This document shows positions 5,646 to 12,378 of a DNA stretch of 12,378 bases, piece after piece. The notes under the pieces are model-generated. The model was not told where the DNA came from. It made no database searches and was given only the letters and a program-made list of their open reading frames with translations. How positions within the stretch are numbered: position 1 is the stretch's first letter; every line of letters begins with the position of its first letter. Source of the DNA: an uncultured Clostridia bacterium (GTDB taxonomy: Bacteria > Bacillota > Clostridia > TANB77 > CAG-508). Position numbers and translations under genes: made by a program. Location of the stretch: assembly GCA_948505485.1 (NCBI GenBank), contig CAOPQH010000039.1, positions 1 to 12,378 of the forward strand. Direction: 5' to 3'.

Positions 5646-7877
5646 TCAACTTTTGTAATTTGTATATATATCTATTTTGTCTTTTGCGCACCCATTGTCA
5701 TACACTTTTCCAGTTCCGAAAATTGTTGGAACTTTACTTCCTTTTTTTACAGATGTACATGCAACAACCACATATTCATCCTTATCACGGTAAACACCGT
5801 TTTCATCCAGGTGCCACTTAGGTGTCATATAATGGTAACGTTTTTTGGATGAATACCATGTATATTTCCATCCATTTCTTTGAATTACACCAATTCTTCT
5901 AAATTGTTTTCCTGTGAATTCATATTTTTTCTTTCGTGTTGTTGCTTTTTTCTGGTCAATTTCCTGACGTTTACGAGTTTCCGTTGTTTCTTCTTTCCGG
6001 TCAGCTTCGTTTTTATTACTAGTCCGCTGTGGGATTTTCGTTGCATCATTCTCTTTCTGTCTGCTGTCATCCTCCTTATTTTTTATCTTTACGTATTTAC
6101 TATATACATAAAGATCTATGCCGTTTACGGTTATTTTACACCACCCATGTTTTTCTCCGTCCATTATTAGGACAAGAGATTCCGCTTTGAAAGTTGTTCC
6201 TGCATCAACGCAGTCTACAACCTCTGCCGTTATGCTTGGAGCAGTCCTTACATTTACTCCGTCAGCTGTTATCACTGCCACTTTATTGTCATATTCCTCT
6301 TTTATAGATTCCTCCTTATTTGCTACTTTACAGTAGTCTGTATTCAAGTAGTAAAAATAACCTTCACTACCATTAACAGTTCCTTTTAACCACCCTTTTC
6401 CTACTTCTGTCACATCTGTTACTTTATCTCCTGCCTGGAGATTTGCTATTGTTTCTGAGTTTATATCAGCCTCCTTATAAAGCTTTGTTGCATTAACTAC
6501 TGTTACATTGAATCTTTCTTTTTCTTCTGCTGTCTCCTCCTTCTCATTTTCTTCTACTGTTAACGTCTCTTCTGTTACAGGTGTTTCATTTTCTTCTACT
6601 ACTGTTATAGCTCCTGCTGTTACAGGTGTTGATGTTGTAGATGTTGATGTTGCAAATTTTTCAAGCAAGCCTCTAGAACTCATTAACTTATTAAGGCTTA
6701 CGTCTACCATTGTTGGTGACAACACTGGATAGATGTTCTCTGTTGAGTTTACAGTTACCAAAGCTGGTACTGAAACCGGGTTGATATTTTCCGTTGAACT
6801 TGCAGTTACCGTTGCCGGTGCTGAAGTTGGATTTTCTGTTACATTTGGACTTGCAGTTGCCGTTGCCGGTGTTTCAGTCGGGTTTGCTGTTGCCTGTGGA
6901 CTTGCAGTTGCCGTTGCCGGTGCTGAAGTTGGATTTTCTGTTACATTTGGACTTACAGTTGCCGTTGCCGGCTCTGAAGTTGATGTTTCGTCAGGTCCTT
7001 TTTGGAAAGAATTTTCTGCCACCAATATCTCGGCATATTCAATTCTTTCCTTATCATCGGAATATACCTCCATAGCAATATCTAAACTACTGTTATGGAC
7101 GTACCCAATCTCTTTTTTCTTTCGTTTATCTCTATCTAGTATTTTTATCAAATACCAGTGGTCACCTGCATCTTTTACAACGTCAACAGATGACAATAAT
7201 TCCACTTCTGTATTTTTCTTTATTTTTTTCTTTCGTTTCCCTGATAATCCAGGTTTTTCTCTCAACCAAGTTTCTTTATAAACCTTGGCTGATGTTCTGG
7301 GCATGACTTCTTCTTTACCAGGATTCTGGTAATTTGTAAAATAATAATAGATATATATCTTATCATTGCCCTTTTTACATTCAAGCCAACCTTCGTCAGC
7401 TTCTTTGAGGAAAGTAAGATTTTCCCCTTTTTTCACTTTTCCCACAACCTTAGATGCTTCATCTGGCCTAGAATACAGATTTGTATCCTTGAGGACCTTG
7501 ATCAGATTCGGCTGTGGTTTTGATGAAGATGTATTTGTATTTGTCATATTCATCTTCATCATTCCTCCGCCCTGTTGTCCATTACTGGACGTATCGGGCT
7601 CTTTATTAGTATCCTCGACAACTTTTTGTGGAGAGTTGTCCAACTCCTCTTCTTGCGGACCTGTATCACCTGGACCAGTGTCCTGTTGAACCGTATCTCC
7701 CGGTCCCTTCTCCAATTTTGCTACTTTCTGCTCAAGCTCTGAAACAAGCCGAGCCGATTTACGATTCGCGATGTAGGTTGCTGTAGGAATTGTAATCATC
7801 GCGCCGATTAAAATTCCGAGAACGAGTATAAAAACTGTGTTTACATACCGTTCTTTTTTTGTGTTTTCGTTGTTCAT
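5646..7877 (-). CDS. Large membrane-anchored multi-SH3-domain surface protein
   Basis: A 743-residue protein. The start is the ATG at 7877, with AAGGAAGG seven bases upstream; a TTG at 7901 in the same frame would lie before that site. Layout: membrane helix 14-34; probable coiled coil 41-57; Gly/Pro/Asp-rich linker 58-122; bacterial SH3-like domains at about 124-184 and 196-266; five 17-residue Thr/Pro/Ala-rich repeats at about 303-388; acidic Thr/Glu stretch 428-455; further SH3-like domains at 457-517 and 533-598 (VNVRTAPSITAEVV); Lys/Arg/Glu-rich linker 600-655; and a C-terminal domain 661-743 (YTWYSS..YHYMTP, YVVVACTS, FGTGKVYDNGC). I suspect the last of these is a double-psi or 3D-like barrel, but this is inference. 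SH3 domains of this kind usually bind peptidoglycan. There is no LPXTG. G+C is clearly higher than in the neighbours (27 of 60 bases in both 6901-6960 and 7741-7800), suggesting transfer or different selection. Confidence 0.85.
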   Translation of the reverse strand: MNNENTKKERYVNTVFILVLGILIGAMITIPTATYIANRKSARLVSELEQKVAKLEKGPGDTVQQDTGPGDTGPQEEELDNSPQKVVEDTNKEPDTSSNGQQGGGMMKMNMTNTNTSSSKPQPNLIKVLKDTNLYSRPDEASKVVGKVKKGENLTFLKEADEGWLECKKGNDKIYIYYYFTNYQNPGKEEVMPRTSAKVYKETWLREKPGLSGKRKKKIKKNTEVELLSSVDVVKDAGDHWYLIKILDRDKRKKKEIGYVHNSSLDIAMEVYSDDKERIEYAEILVAENSFQKGPDETSTSEPATATVSPNVTENPTSAPATATASPQATANPTETPATATASPNVTENPTSAPATVTASSTENINPVSVPALVTVNSTENIYPVLSPTMVDVSLNKLMSSRGLLEKFATSTSTTSTPVTAGAITVVEENETPVTEETLTVEENEKEETAEEKERFNVTVVNATKLYKEADINSETIANLQAGDKVTDVTEVGKGWLKGTVNGSEGYFYYLNTDYCKVANKEESIKEEYDNKVAVITADGVNVRTAPSITAEVVDCVDAGTTFKAESLVLIMDGEKHGWCKITVNGIDLYVYSKYVKIKNKEDDSRQKENDATKIPQRTSNKNEADRKEETTETRKRQEIDQKKATTRKKKYEFTGKQFRRIGVIQRNGWKYTWYSSKKRYHYMTPKWHLDENGVYRDKDEYVVVACTSVKKGSKVPTIFGTGKVYDNGCAKDKIDIYTNYKS
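6714..6971 (-). repeat. Five coding 51-bp repeats (17-residue Thr/Pro-rich units)
   Basis: Within the SH3-protein gene, residues 303-388 are five tandem units beginning PATATVSPNVTEN, PATATASPQATAN, PATATASPNVTEN, PATVTASSTENIN and PALVTVNSTENIY. The first three are close copies and the last two have diverged. Such Thr/Pro linkers usually form extended, wall-spanning stalks, and they vary in copy number between strains. Confidence 0.85.
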
Positions 7878-7936
7878 ATAATTACCTTCCTTTCTCCCCA
7901 ATTCGGGGTATTTTTGTGTATATTAACAACACTTAT

Positions 7937-7965
7937 ATTATACCATAATTTTACATAATCGTCAA
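7937..7965 (-). promoter_or_regulatory. Sigma-A-type promoter of the SH3-protein gene
   Basis: On the minus strand TTGACG (7960..7965) and TATAAT (7937..7942) are 17 bp apart, with a TG-type extension one base before the -10 box (ATGG-TATAAT). The leader is about 50 bases and carries a small CCCC/GGGG dyad (7898..7910) just before the ribosome binding site. Confidence 0.8.
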
Positions 7966-7978
7966 ACATAATTAATTT

Positions 7979-7985
7979 ATCGACA
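7979..7985 (-). promoter_or_regulatory. Candidate Spo0A box upstream of the SH3-protein promoter
   Basis: TGTCGAT on the minus strand matches the known 0A box TGTCGAA at six of seven positions. It lies 13 bp upstream of the -35 box, about -50 from the likely start of transcription. A seven-base match is weak on its own; position and the neighbouring spo0A gene raise it to worth testing. Confidence 0.35.
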
Positions 7986-8023
7986 TTTAAAAATACTTTT
8001 AATTAATTATTATAATTATATCT

Positions 8024-8064
8024 TTTTTCTTTAAATTTCTGTTAATTTGTTTATGTGCTAATTT
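8024..8064 (-). promoter_or_regulatory. Upstream element B, shared with the sortase gene
   Basis: A 41-bp stretch between the spo0A terminator and the SH3-protein promoter. It matches element A (1598..1639) at 35 of 42 aligned columns, with blocks AAATTAG, CACA, AACAAATTAA and TAAAGAAAAA conserved in order and spacing. Here it lies about 60-100 bp upstream of the -35 box, so it is outside the transcript unless another start exists. Confidence 0.5.
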
Positions 8065-8068
8065 TATA

Positions 8069-8125
8069 TAATAAAAGTTGCCTAAGGTTTCTAAAAATTA
8101 AGATTTTAAGAAACTTTAAGCAACT
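8069..8125 (-). terminator. Intrinsic terminator of spo0A
   Basis: On the minus strand AGTTGCTTAAAGTTTCT (8125..8109) pairs with AGAAACCTTAGGCAACT (8092..8076). That is 17 positions with one mismatch and one G-U, and the A/T-rich loop can extend the stem further. TTTTATTAT follows. It begins 28 bp after the spo0A stop codon. Confidence 0.85.
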
Positions 8126-8153
8126 CTATATTTCTTTATTAATTTAATTTAAG

Positions 8154-8963
8154 TTATGCAGTCTTTAATTCTAATCTTAGCTTATCTGCTATCATTGCAA
8201 TAAATTCTGAGTTAGTAGGCTTGCCTTTAGAAGCAGATACTGTATATCCAAATATACTTTCAACTACATCAGTTTGTCCTCTTGACCAAGCTACTTCTAT
8301 GGCATGGCGTATCGCACGTTCTACTCTAGATGGTGTTGTACTATATTTTGATGCTATTTTTGGATATAAACTTTTTGTAATTTGATTAATTACTTCTATA
8401 TCATTAACAACCATCATTATTGCTTCTCTTAAGTATTGATATCCTTTTATATGAGCAGGAACTCCGACTTCATGTATCACATTAGTAACTAATGCTTCTA
8501 AATTTTCTTCTGCCTTTTTATCTTGAACTTCAATATATTTTTGTTTTACTTCTCTTGCTATAAAATTATTGTTTTGTGATGGTCTATAATTCTTCATTTC
8601 TCTTATTCTTTGGATTAATAGTTCAATGTCAAATGGTTTAACTACATAATATTCTGCTCCTAATTCTATTGCCTTTTGCGTAATTTTGTCTTGTCCAACA
8701 GCTGATAACATGATGCATATAGGTCTTCTATCAGATTTCATCATATTTATTTTTTCTAGTACTCCTATACCATCTAAGTGTGGCATTATAACATCTAATA
8801 TTGCAATATCTGGCATTGTGTTTGCTATCATATCAACAGCTTCCATACCATCTTTTGCTATACCTATTACCTCCATGTCATCTTGTTTTTCTAAATAATT
8901 TGCTAATGTTCTTGCAAATTCTTGATTATCATCTGAAATCAATACAGTAATTTTTTCTTTCAT
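8154..8963 (-). CDS. spo0A: Spo0A, master regulator of sporulation
   Basis: A 269-residue response regulator, close to the 267 residues of Bacillus Spo0A. The receiver domain (1-120) has the acidic pocket Asp11/Asp12, phosphorylation site Asp57 (ILDVIMP), Ser87 and Lys109 (VVKPFD). A linker follows, then the DNA-binding domain from about 150 with the diagnostic helix-turn-helix: GVPAHIKGYQYLREAI, YPKIASKYSTTPSRVERAIR and HAIEVAWSRG. All key residues are present. Phosphorylated Spo0A binds TGTCGAA boxes and starts sporulation. GGGAGGA gives a spacing of 7 to the ATG at 8963 and 4 to a second ATG at 8966; I prefer 8963. A TTG frame start at 8978 lies before the ribosome binding site and is not credible. 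spoIVB, the usual upstream neighbour, is absent; a yigZ-like gene lies there instead. Confidence 0.97.
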   Translation of the reverse strand: MKEKITVLISDDNQEFARTLANYLEKQDDMEVIGIAKDGMEAVDMIANTMPDIAILDVIMPHLDGIGVLEKINMMKSDRRPICIMLSAVGQDKITQKAIELGAEYYVVKPFDIELLIQRIREMKNYRPSQNNNFIAREVKQKYIEVQDKKAEENLEALVTNVIHEVGVPAHIKGYQYLREAIMMVVNDIEVINQITKSLYPKIASKYSTTPSRVERAIRHAIEVAWSRGQTDVVESIFGYTVSASKGKPTNSEFIAMIADKLRLELKTA

Positions 8964-8988
8964 CATTTTTCCTCCCAAAAATTAAAAT

Positions 8989-9013
8989 AAAGCTATAAAC
9001 TTTTTATAGCTTT
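8989..9013. terminator. 11-bp perfect inverted repeat before spo0A, possible terminator or attenuator
   Basis: AAAGCTATAAA (8989..8999) and TTTATAGCTTT (9003..9013) flank a 3-base loop. On the minus strand it is followed by ATTTTAATTTTT and then the spo0A ribosome binding site. It would serve as a weak, AT-rich terminator for the yigZ gene. A TATAAT (minus, 9015..9020) abuts it, so a transcript started there would begin inside the repeat. Confidence 0.5.
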
Positions 9014-9014
9014 T

Positions 9015-9020
9015 ATTATA
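9015..9020 (-). promoter_or_regulatory. Possible -10 box for spo0A
   Basis: A perfect TATAAT 52 bp upstream of the spo0A ATG. The region 16-18 bp further upstream (around TAAGAA) is a poor -35 box, and I do not see a clear sigma-H pair (AGGA.. / GAAT). The sigma factor is therefore left open. Confidence 0.35.
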
Positions 9021-9067
9021 ATGGGTTTTTTGGAAATTTCTTACATTTATTTACGAAAATGCCAAAT

Positions 9068-9700
9068 TTATATGCTTTTATTTATATATTTACTTTCTAA
9101 AACTTTTATTTTATTTATATTTATGCTTTTTATATCAACATCTTTTAGTAATTTTTCCATTGCTACAACTTCTGTTTCAATATTACAAATAATTACATCT
9201 AAATATTGTATATTATTAATATTAATATTGTTATTTTTACAATAATATTTAAATTTTTCTAATTCGCTATATTCTAATTCTATCTGCATTTCTGTACCTT
9301 TGCATTTACAAACTTTTACACTTTTTTCTACTACCTTTATTGTAGCATCTGAATATGCTCTAACTAAGCCACCTGTTCCTAATAATATTCCGCCAAAATA
9401 TCTAGTTACAATTACTAATACATTGCACAAATTATTTTTTTGCAATATGTTTAACATAGGTGCACCTGCTGTTCCTGATGGCTCACCATCATCGCTTGAT
9501 TTTTCTACAATATTATTGTTTTCTATTACTCTATAAGCTATGCAATTATGCCTTGCATCGTAATACTTTGTTTTTGTTTCTTTGATGATTTTTTCTGCTT
9601 CTTGCTGTGTATTTATATAAAATATATTTGCTATAAACCTAGACTTTTTTTCTGTTATCTCTGCTTTATAATTTTCAACAATTGTTATAAAACTTTCCAT
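9068..9700 (-). CDS. yigZ: IMPACT/YigZ family protein
   Basis: A 210-residue protein of the YigZ/YvyE (UPF0029, IMPACT) family, at the usual bacterial length of about 205-215. Family motifs are in order: EKKSRFIA (17-24), ARHNCIAYRV (49-58), SSDDGEPSGTAGAPML (68-83) and VTRYFGGILLGTGGLVRAYSDA (98-119). A C-terminal DUF1949-type ferredoxin-like domain follows from about 130. The eukaryotic relative regulates translation by way of GCN1; the bacterial role is unsettled. The ATG is preceded by GTGAGGA, within a 16-bp gap after the flavoprotein gene, so the two are probably co-transcribed. Confidence 0.93.
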   Translation of the reverse strand: MESFITIVENYKAEITEKKSRFIANIFYINTQQEAEKIIKETKTKYYDARHNCIAYRVIENNNIVEKSSDDGEPSGTAGAPMLNILQKNNLCNVLVIVTRYFGGILLGTGGLVRAYSDATIKVVEKSVKVCKCKGTEMQIELEYSELEKFKYYCKNNNININNIQYLDVIICNIETEVVAMEKLLKDVDIKSININKIKVLESKYINKSI

Positions 9701-9716
9701 ATATTTTCCTCACTAT

Positions 9717-10967
9717 TTAAATATTCATTCCTGCTGTAAATCCTGTGGAATATGCTATTTGCAAGTTAAATCCTCCTGTATATCCATCTACATCAATAAT
9801 TTCGCCAGCAAAATATAAACCTTTTATTAATTTTGATTCCATTGTTTTTGGATTTATTTCTTTTATATTTATTCCTCCACTTGTTATTATAGCTTCTTCT
9901 ATCGGTCTAAATCCTTTAATTAAAATTTTAAAACCCTTTATTAATTGTACTAAGCTTTTTCTTTCTTCTCTGGTAATTTCATTTATATTCTTATTTGGAT
10001 TTATTTCCGATTTTTCTATAATTACATCTATCATTTTTCTAGGCAATAATTTGTCTAAACCGTTTTTAAATTGCTTGTTTTTGATCTCATTAAAATCCCT
10101 TAAAATTCTTTCATCTAATTTTTCTTTTGACAATGCAGGTTTTAAATCAATTATTAATTGTATTTCTCGATTTTTTAAAAGATTATCTAAATTTTTATAC
10201 CTTACCAAATGTGCTGAACTACTTAATATTATAGGTCCTGATACTCCAAAGTGTGTAAACAACATTTCTCCAAAATCTTCATAAATTGTTTTATTACTCT
10301 GTAAATCATTTATTTTAATTGAAATGTTTTTCAAACTTAAACCTTGCAATTGTTGACATACTTCCATTTCATGTGCTTGCAATGGTACTAGTGATGGTTT
10401 TATTTTTGTTATAGTATGTCCTAATTTTTTTACCATTTTATAACCATCGCCTGTAGATCCTGTTAATGGATAGCTTTTTCCTCCGGTTGCTAATATTACT
10501 TTATCTGTATATATAGTTTCTTTATCTGTTTTAACTCCTATTACTTCATTATTTTGATTTACTAAAATATTTTTTACCTCTGTATTTACTTTTATTTTAA
10601 CTCCAGATTCTTTTAATTTCGACGTAAATGCTTTTAATACATCTTGTGATTTATCAGTTATAGGAAACATTCTATTTCCTCTTTCTTCTTTTAATTGTAA
10701 TCCTTGTTCTTTCATAAAATTTATTATATCTTCGTTATCAAAATTCTTAAATGCACTATAAAGAAACATTCCATTACCTGGTATGTTTTTTATGAAATCA
10801 TCTATGTTTAATGAACTTGTTACATTACATCTCCCTTTTCCTGTTATTAGTAATTTTTTTCCTAAGGTATTCATTTTTTCTAATAATGTAACCTCATTTC
10901 CATTTTGTGCAGAGGTTATTGCTGACATCATTCCAGCTGGTCCCCCTCCTACTACAACTACTTTCAT
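9717..10967 (-). CDS. HI0933/YhiN-family FAD-dependent flavoprotein
   Basis: A 416-residue flavoprotein of the HI0933-like (YhiN/YtfP) family. The N-terminal Rossmann motif VVGGGPAGMMSA (4-15) binds the FAD ADP moiety, and an acidic residue follows in TLLEK. Family signatures are LLITGKGRCNVTSS (about 39-52), ATGGKSYPLTGSTGDGY (about 160-176), LFTHFGVSGP (about 235-244), and a C-terminal GLYFAGEIIDVDGYTGGFNLQIAYSTG that closes the FAD site. The reaction is not established for most members; the genes are common beside cmk or sporulation genes in Clostridia. AGAGAGGAATTAA precedes the ATG, and the gap to the upstream PLP-enzyme gene is about 42 bp, so it is likely in the same operon. Confidence 0.93.
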   Translation of the reverse strand: MKVVVVGGGPAGMMSAITSAQNGNEVTLLEKMNTLGKKLLITGKGRCNVTSSLNIDDFIKNIPGNGMFLYSAFKNFDNEDIINFMKEQGLQLKEERGNRMFPITDKSQDVLKAFTSKLKESGVKIKVNTEVKNILVNQNNEVIGVKTDKETIYTDKVILATGGKSYPLTGSTGDGYKMVKKLGHTITKIKPSLVPLQAHEMEVCQQLQGLSLKNISIKINDLQSNKTIYEDFGEMLFTHFGVSGPIILSSSAHLVRYKNLDNLLKNREIQLIIDLKPALSKEKLDERILRDFNEIKNKQFKNGLDKLLPRKMIDVIIEKSEINPNKNINEITREERKSLVQLIKGFKILIKGFRPIEEAIITSGGINIKEINPKTMESKLIKGLYFAGEIIDVDGYTGGFNLQIAYSTGFTAGMNI

Positions 10968-11009
10968 TTAATTCCTCTCTAATTTTATAATGTGAATTTA
11001 TTACTACTT

Positions 11010-12245
11010 TTATTTTTTTCTTAACTGTTCAATAGCTTTTAATATTCCATATTTTCCATATTCATATGTAAGTCCACCTTGCATATATGCTAAATATGGC
11101 TCCCTTATAGGTCCATCACAAGAAAGCTCTATTGTTGAACCTTGTGTAAAAGTCCCTGCAGCCATTATAACTTTATCATCATACCCACCCATATCACTAG
11201 GATAAGGTAACACATGAGAATCTATTGGTGAACCACTTTGTATTCCTTGGCAGAATTTTACTAGTTTTTCTTCAGAGCCTAATGCTATTGTTTGTACAAT
11301 ATCTCCTCTTTTTTCATTATATTTAGGCTCTACATTATATCCTAATTTTTCTAATATTCTACTTGCAAATACTGCTGTTTTTAAACTACTTGCTACTACA
11401 CTTGGAGCAAAAAATAGTCCTTTTAAAAACATTGTGTTTTGGTTTAAAGATGGCCCTATTTCTTTTCCTATTCCAGGTGATGTTAATCTTTCTGCACACA
11501 ATTTTATCAATTGCTTCTTTCCTGCAATATATGCACCAGTAGTTACTATTCCTGCTCCTAAATTTTTCATTAATGAGCCTACTATTATATCTGCTCCTAC
11601 ATCCGTTGGCTCTCTATCTTGTACAAATTCTCCATAACAGTTGTCTACCATTATTATTACATCTTTGTTTACTTCTCTTATTACACTTATTGCTTCTTCT
11701 ATTTGCTCAATTGTTAAACTTTTTCTTGTCGAATAGCCTTTAGATCTTTGTATTTCTACTAATTTAATATCATTTTTAGATAATCTCTGTTTAATTTTTT
11801 CTAAATCAAATTCACTATTTAATAAATCAATTTGCTCATATTTTATTCCATACGATTTTAAAGAACTTTGACTCTGTTCTTTACCTATACCTATTACTGT
11901 TTGTAAAGTATCATATGGCTCTCCTGTTATGCTTAGCATAGTATCATTTGGTCTTAATAATGCTGATAAAGTTACTGATAAAGCATGTGTTCCTGATATT
12001 AATTGAACTCTAACTAATGCATCTTCTGTATTAAAAATTTCAGCATAAATTTCTTCTATTTTATTTCTACCTACTTCATCAATTCCATATCCTGTTGAAC
12101 TGTTTAAATGCATCTCTGATAATTGTTTATCTCTAAATGCCTCTATTACTTTAATACTATTTATCTCTTTTACTTTTTCTATTTTCTGAAAAATTGGCTG
12201 TATTTCTTGCTCAACTTCATTTTTTAAATTTAATAAATCTTCCAT
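11010..12245 (-). CDS. Methionine gamma-lyase-family PLP enzyme (YnbB, 'aluminum resistance protein' family)
   Basis: A 411-residue fold-type I PLP enzyme. The family is named for similarity to methionine gamma-lyase and has been labelled aluminum resistance protein; its physiological substrate is uncertain. Visible features: SSTGYGIDEVGRNKIEEIYAEIF (about 49-71), the PLP-phosphate region QLISGTHALSVTLSALLRP (about 81-99), the aspartate of VDNCYGEFVQ, and the probable PLP lysine in GSLMKNLGAGI. GGYDDKVIMAAGTFTQGSTIELSCDGP and RPGY-region-like PYLAYMQGGLTYEYGK lie near the C-terminus. The length is typical. It is first in its operon with a strong promoter upstream (12282..12310) and AGAGGG before the ATG. 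In Bacillus, ynbB lies downstream of miaA and hfq; those genes may lie just right of this window, but that is inference. Confidence 0.92.
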   Translation of the reverse strand: MEDLLNLKNEVEQEIQPIFQKIEKVKEINSIKVIEAFRDKQLSEMHLNSSTGYGIDEVGRNKIEEIYAEIFNTEDALVRVQLISGTHALSVTLSALLRPNDTMLSITGEPYDTLQTVIGIGKEQSQSSLKSYGIKYEQIDLLNSEFDLEKIKQRLSKNDIKLVEIQRSKGYSTRKSLTIEQIEEAISVIREVNKDVIIMVDNCYGEFVQDREPTDVGADIIVGSLMKNLGAGIVTTGAYIAGKKQLIKLCAERLTSPGIGKEIGPSLNQNTMFLKGLFFAPSVVASSLKTAVFASRILEKLGYNVEPKYNEKRGDIVQTIALGSEEKLVKFCQGIQSGSPIDSHVLPYPSDMGGYDDKVIMAAGTFTQGSTIELSCDGPIREPYLAYMQGGLTYEYGKYGILKAIEQLRKK

Positions 12246-12281
12246 CTTATACCCTCTATTTCTAAGCTTTTTTCTGCATAT

Positions 12282-12310
12282 ATTATACGTAATCTACACT
12301 TTATTGTCAA
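12282..12310 (-). promoter_or_regulatory. Sigma-A-type promoter of the PLP enzyme/flavoprotein/YigZ operon
   Basis: On the minus strand TTGACA (12305..12310) and TATAAT (12282..12287) are separated by 17 bp, an exact consensus. It is about 37 bp upstream of the ATG at 12245. Confidence 0.85.
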
Positions 12311-12378
12311 TTGTTGTAAAGTAATTGTATGAGTTTTTTTCGTTGGGGAATTCCCTAGATTTCAACATTTTTAAGCTC

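Noticed and set aside
5392..5852. Overlapping plus-strand frames across the 39-bp repeats and the end of the SH3-protein gene
   Set aside because: They repeat the period of the array (ACGELYLLS-like units), lack ribosome binding sites, and run antisense into a well-supported gene.
6733..7281. Long plus-strand frame with AVAVAGAEVGFSVTFGL repeats
   Set aside because: It is the antisense shadow of the Thr/Pro repeat region; no start signal and no family resemblance.
12346..12378. GGGAATTCCC palindrome and a short frame (ELKNVEI, stop at 12355) at the right edge
   Set aside because: It could be the end of an upstream gene and its terminator, but only eight codons are visible and no U-run follows the palindrome on the minus strand.

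Overview
This is an AT-rich, low-GC window from an endospore-forming Firmicute, most likely class Clostridia. Spo0A, a SpoIVFA/SpoIVFB-like pair and a YyaC homologue are all present, codon use is A/T-heavy, and ribosome binding sites are purine-rich (GGAGG type). Every gene I can support lies on the minus strand, so the order of transcription runs from right to left. I see no tRNA, rRNA, CRISPR array, insertion sequence or prophage gene.

Right part (about 12.3 to 9.07 kb): a sigma-A-type promoter (TTGACA, 17 bp, TATAAT) leads a closely spaced set of three genes. They encode a PLP-dependent methionine gamma-lyase-family protein (YnbB type), an HI0933/YhiN-type flavoprotein and an IMPACT/YigZ-family protein. 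Then comes spo0A (8154..8963), with a strong GGGAGGA ribosome binding site and an intrinsic terminator. spo0A is preceded here by the yigZ-like gene, not by spoIVB.

Middle part (8.07 to 4.7 kb): one long gene (5646..7877) with its own good promoter encodes a 743-residue membrane-anchored surface protein. It has four SH3-like domains, a Thr/Pro-rich linker of 17-residue repeats, and a C-terminal domain possibly of beta-barrel type. Its coding DNA is clearly richer in G+C than the neighbours. Immediately 3' of it are six copies of a 39-bp tandem repeat, each holding an inverted repeat. After that come about 630 bp without an intact gene, containing a probable decayed reading frame with one in-frame stop, several small dyads, and a strong bidirectional terminator at 4711..4755.

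Left part (4.6 kb to the left edge): a sporulation-flavoured cluster encodes a small protein resembling the V-ATPase F subunit, a YyaC/DUF1256 protein and a small tail-anchored protein, and ends in a terminator. The SpoIVFA-like M23 membrane protein and the SpoIVFB-like site-2 protease follow. The M23 gene carries a one-base frameshift that separates the first metal-binding motif from the catalytic HLH motif. A membrane-anchored sortase and a WG-repeat lipoprotein-like or membrane protein cut by the window edge complete the window.

Two signals tie the parts together. A 42-bp element at about 83% identity lies upstream of both the sortase gene and the SH3-protein gene. A near-consensus Spo0A box (TGTCGAT) lies just upstream of the SH3-gene promoter, next to spo0A itself.
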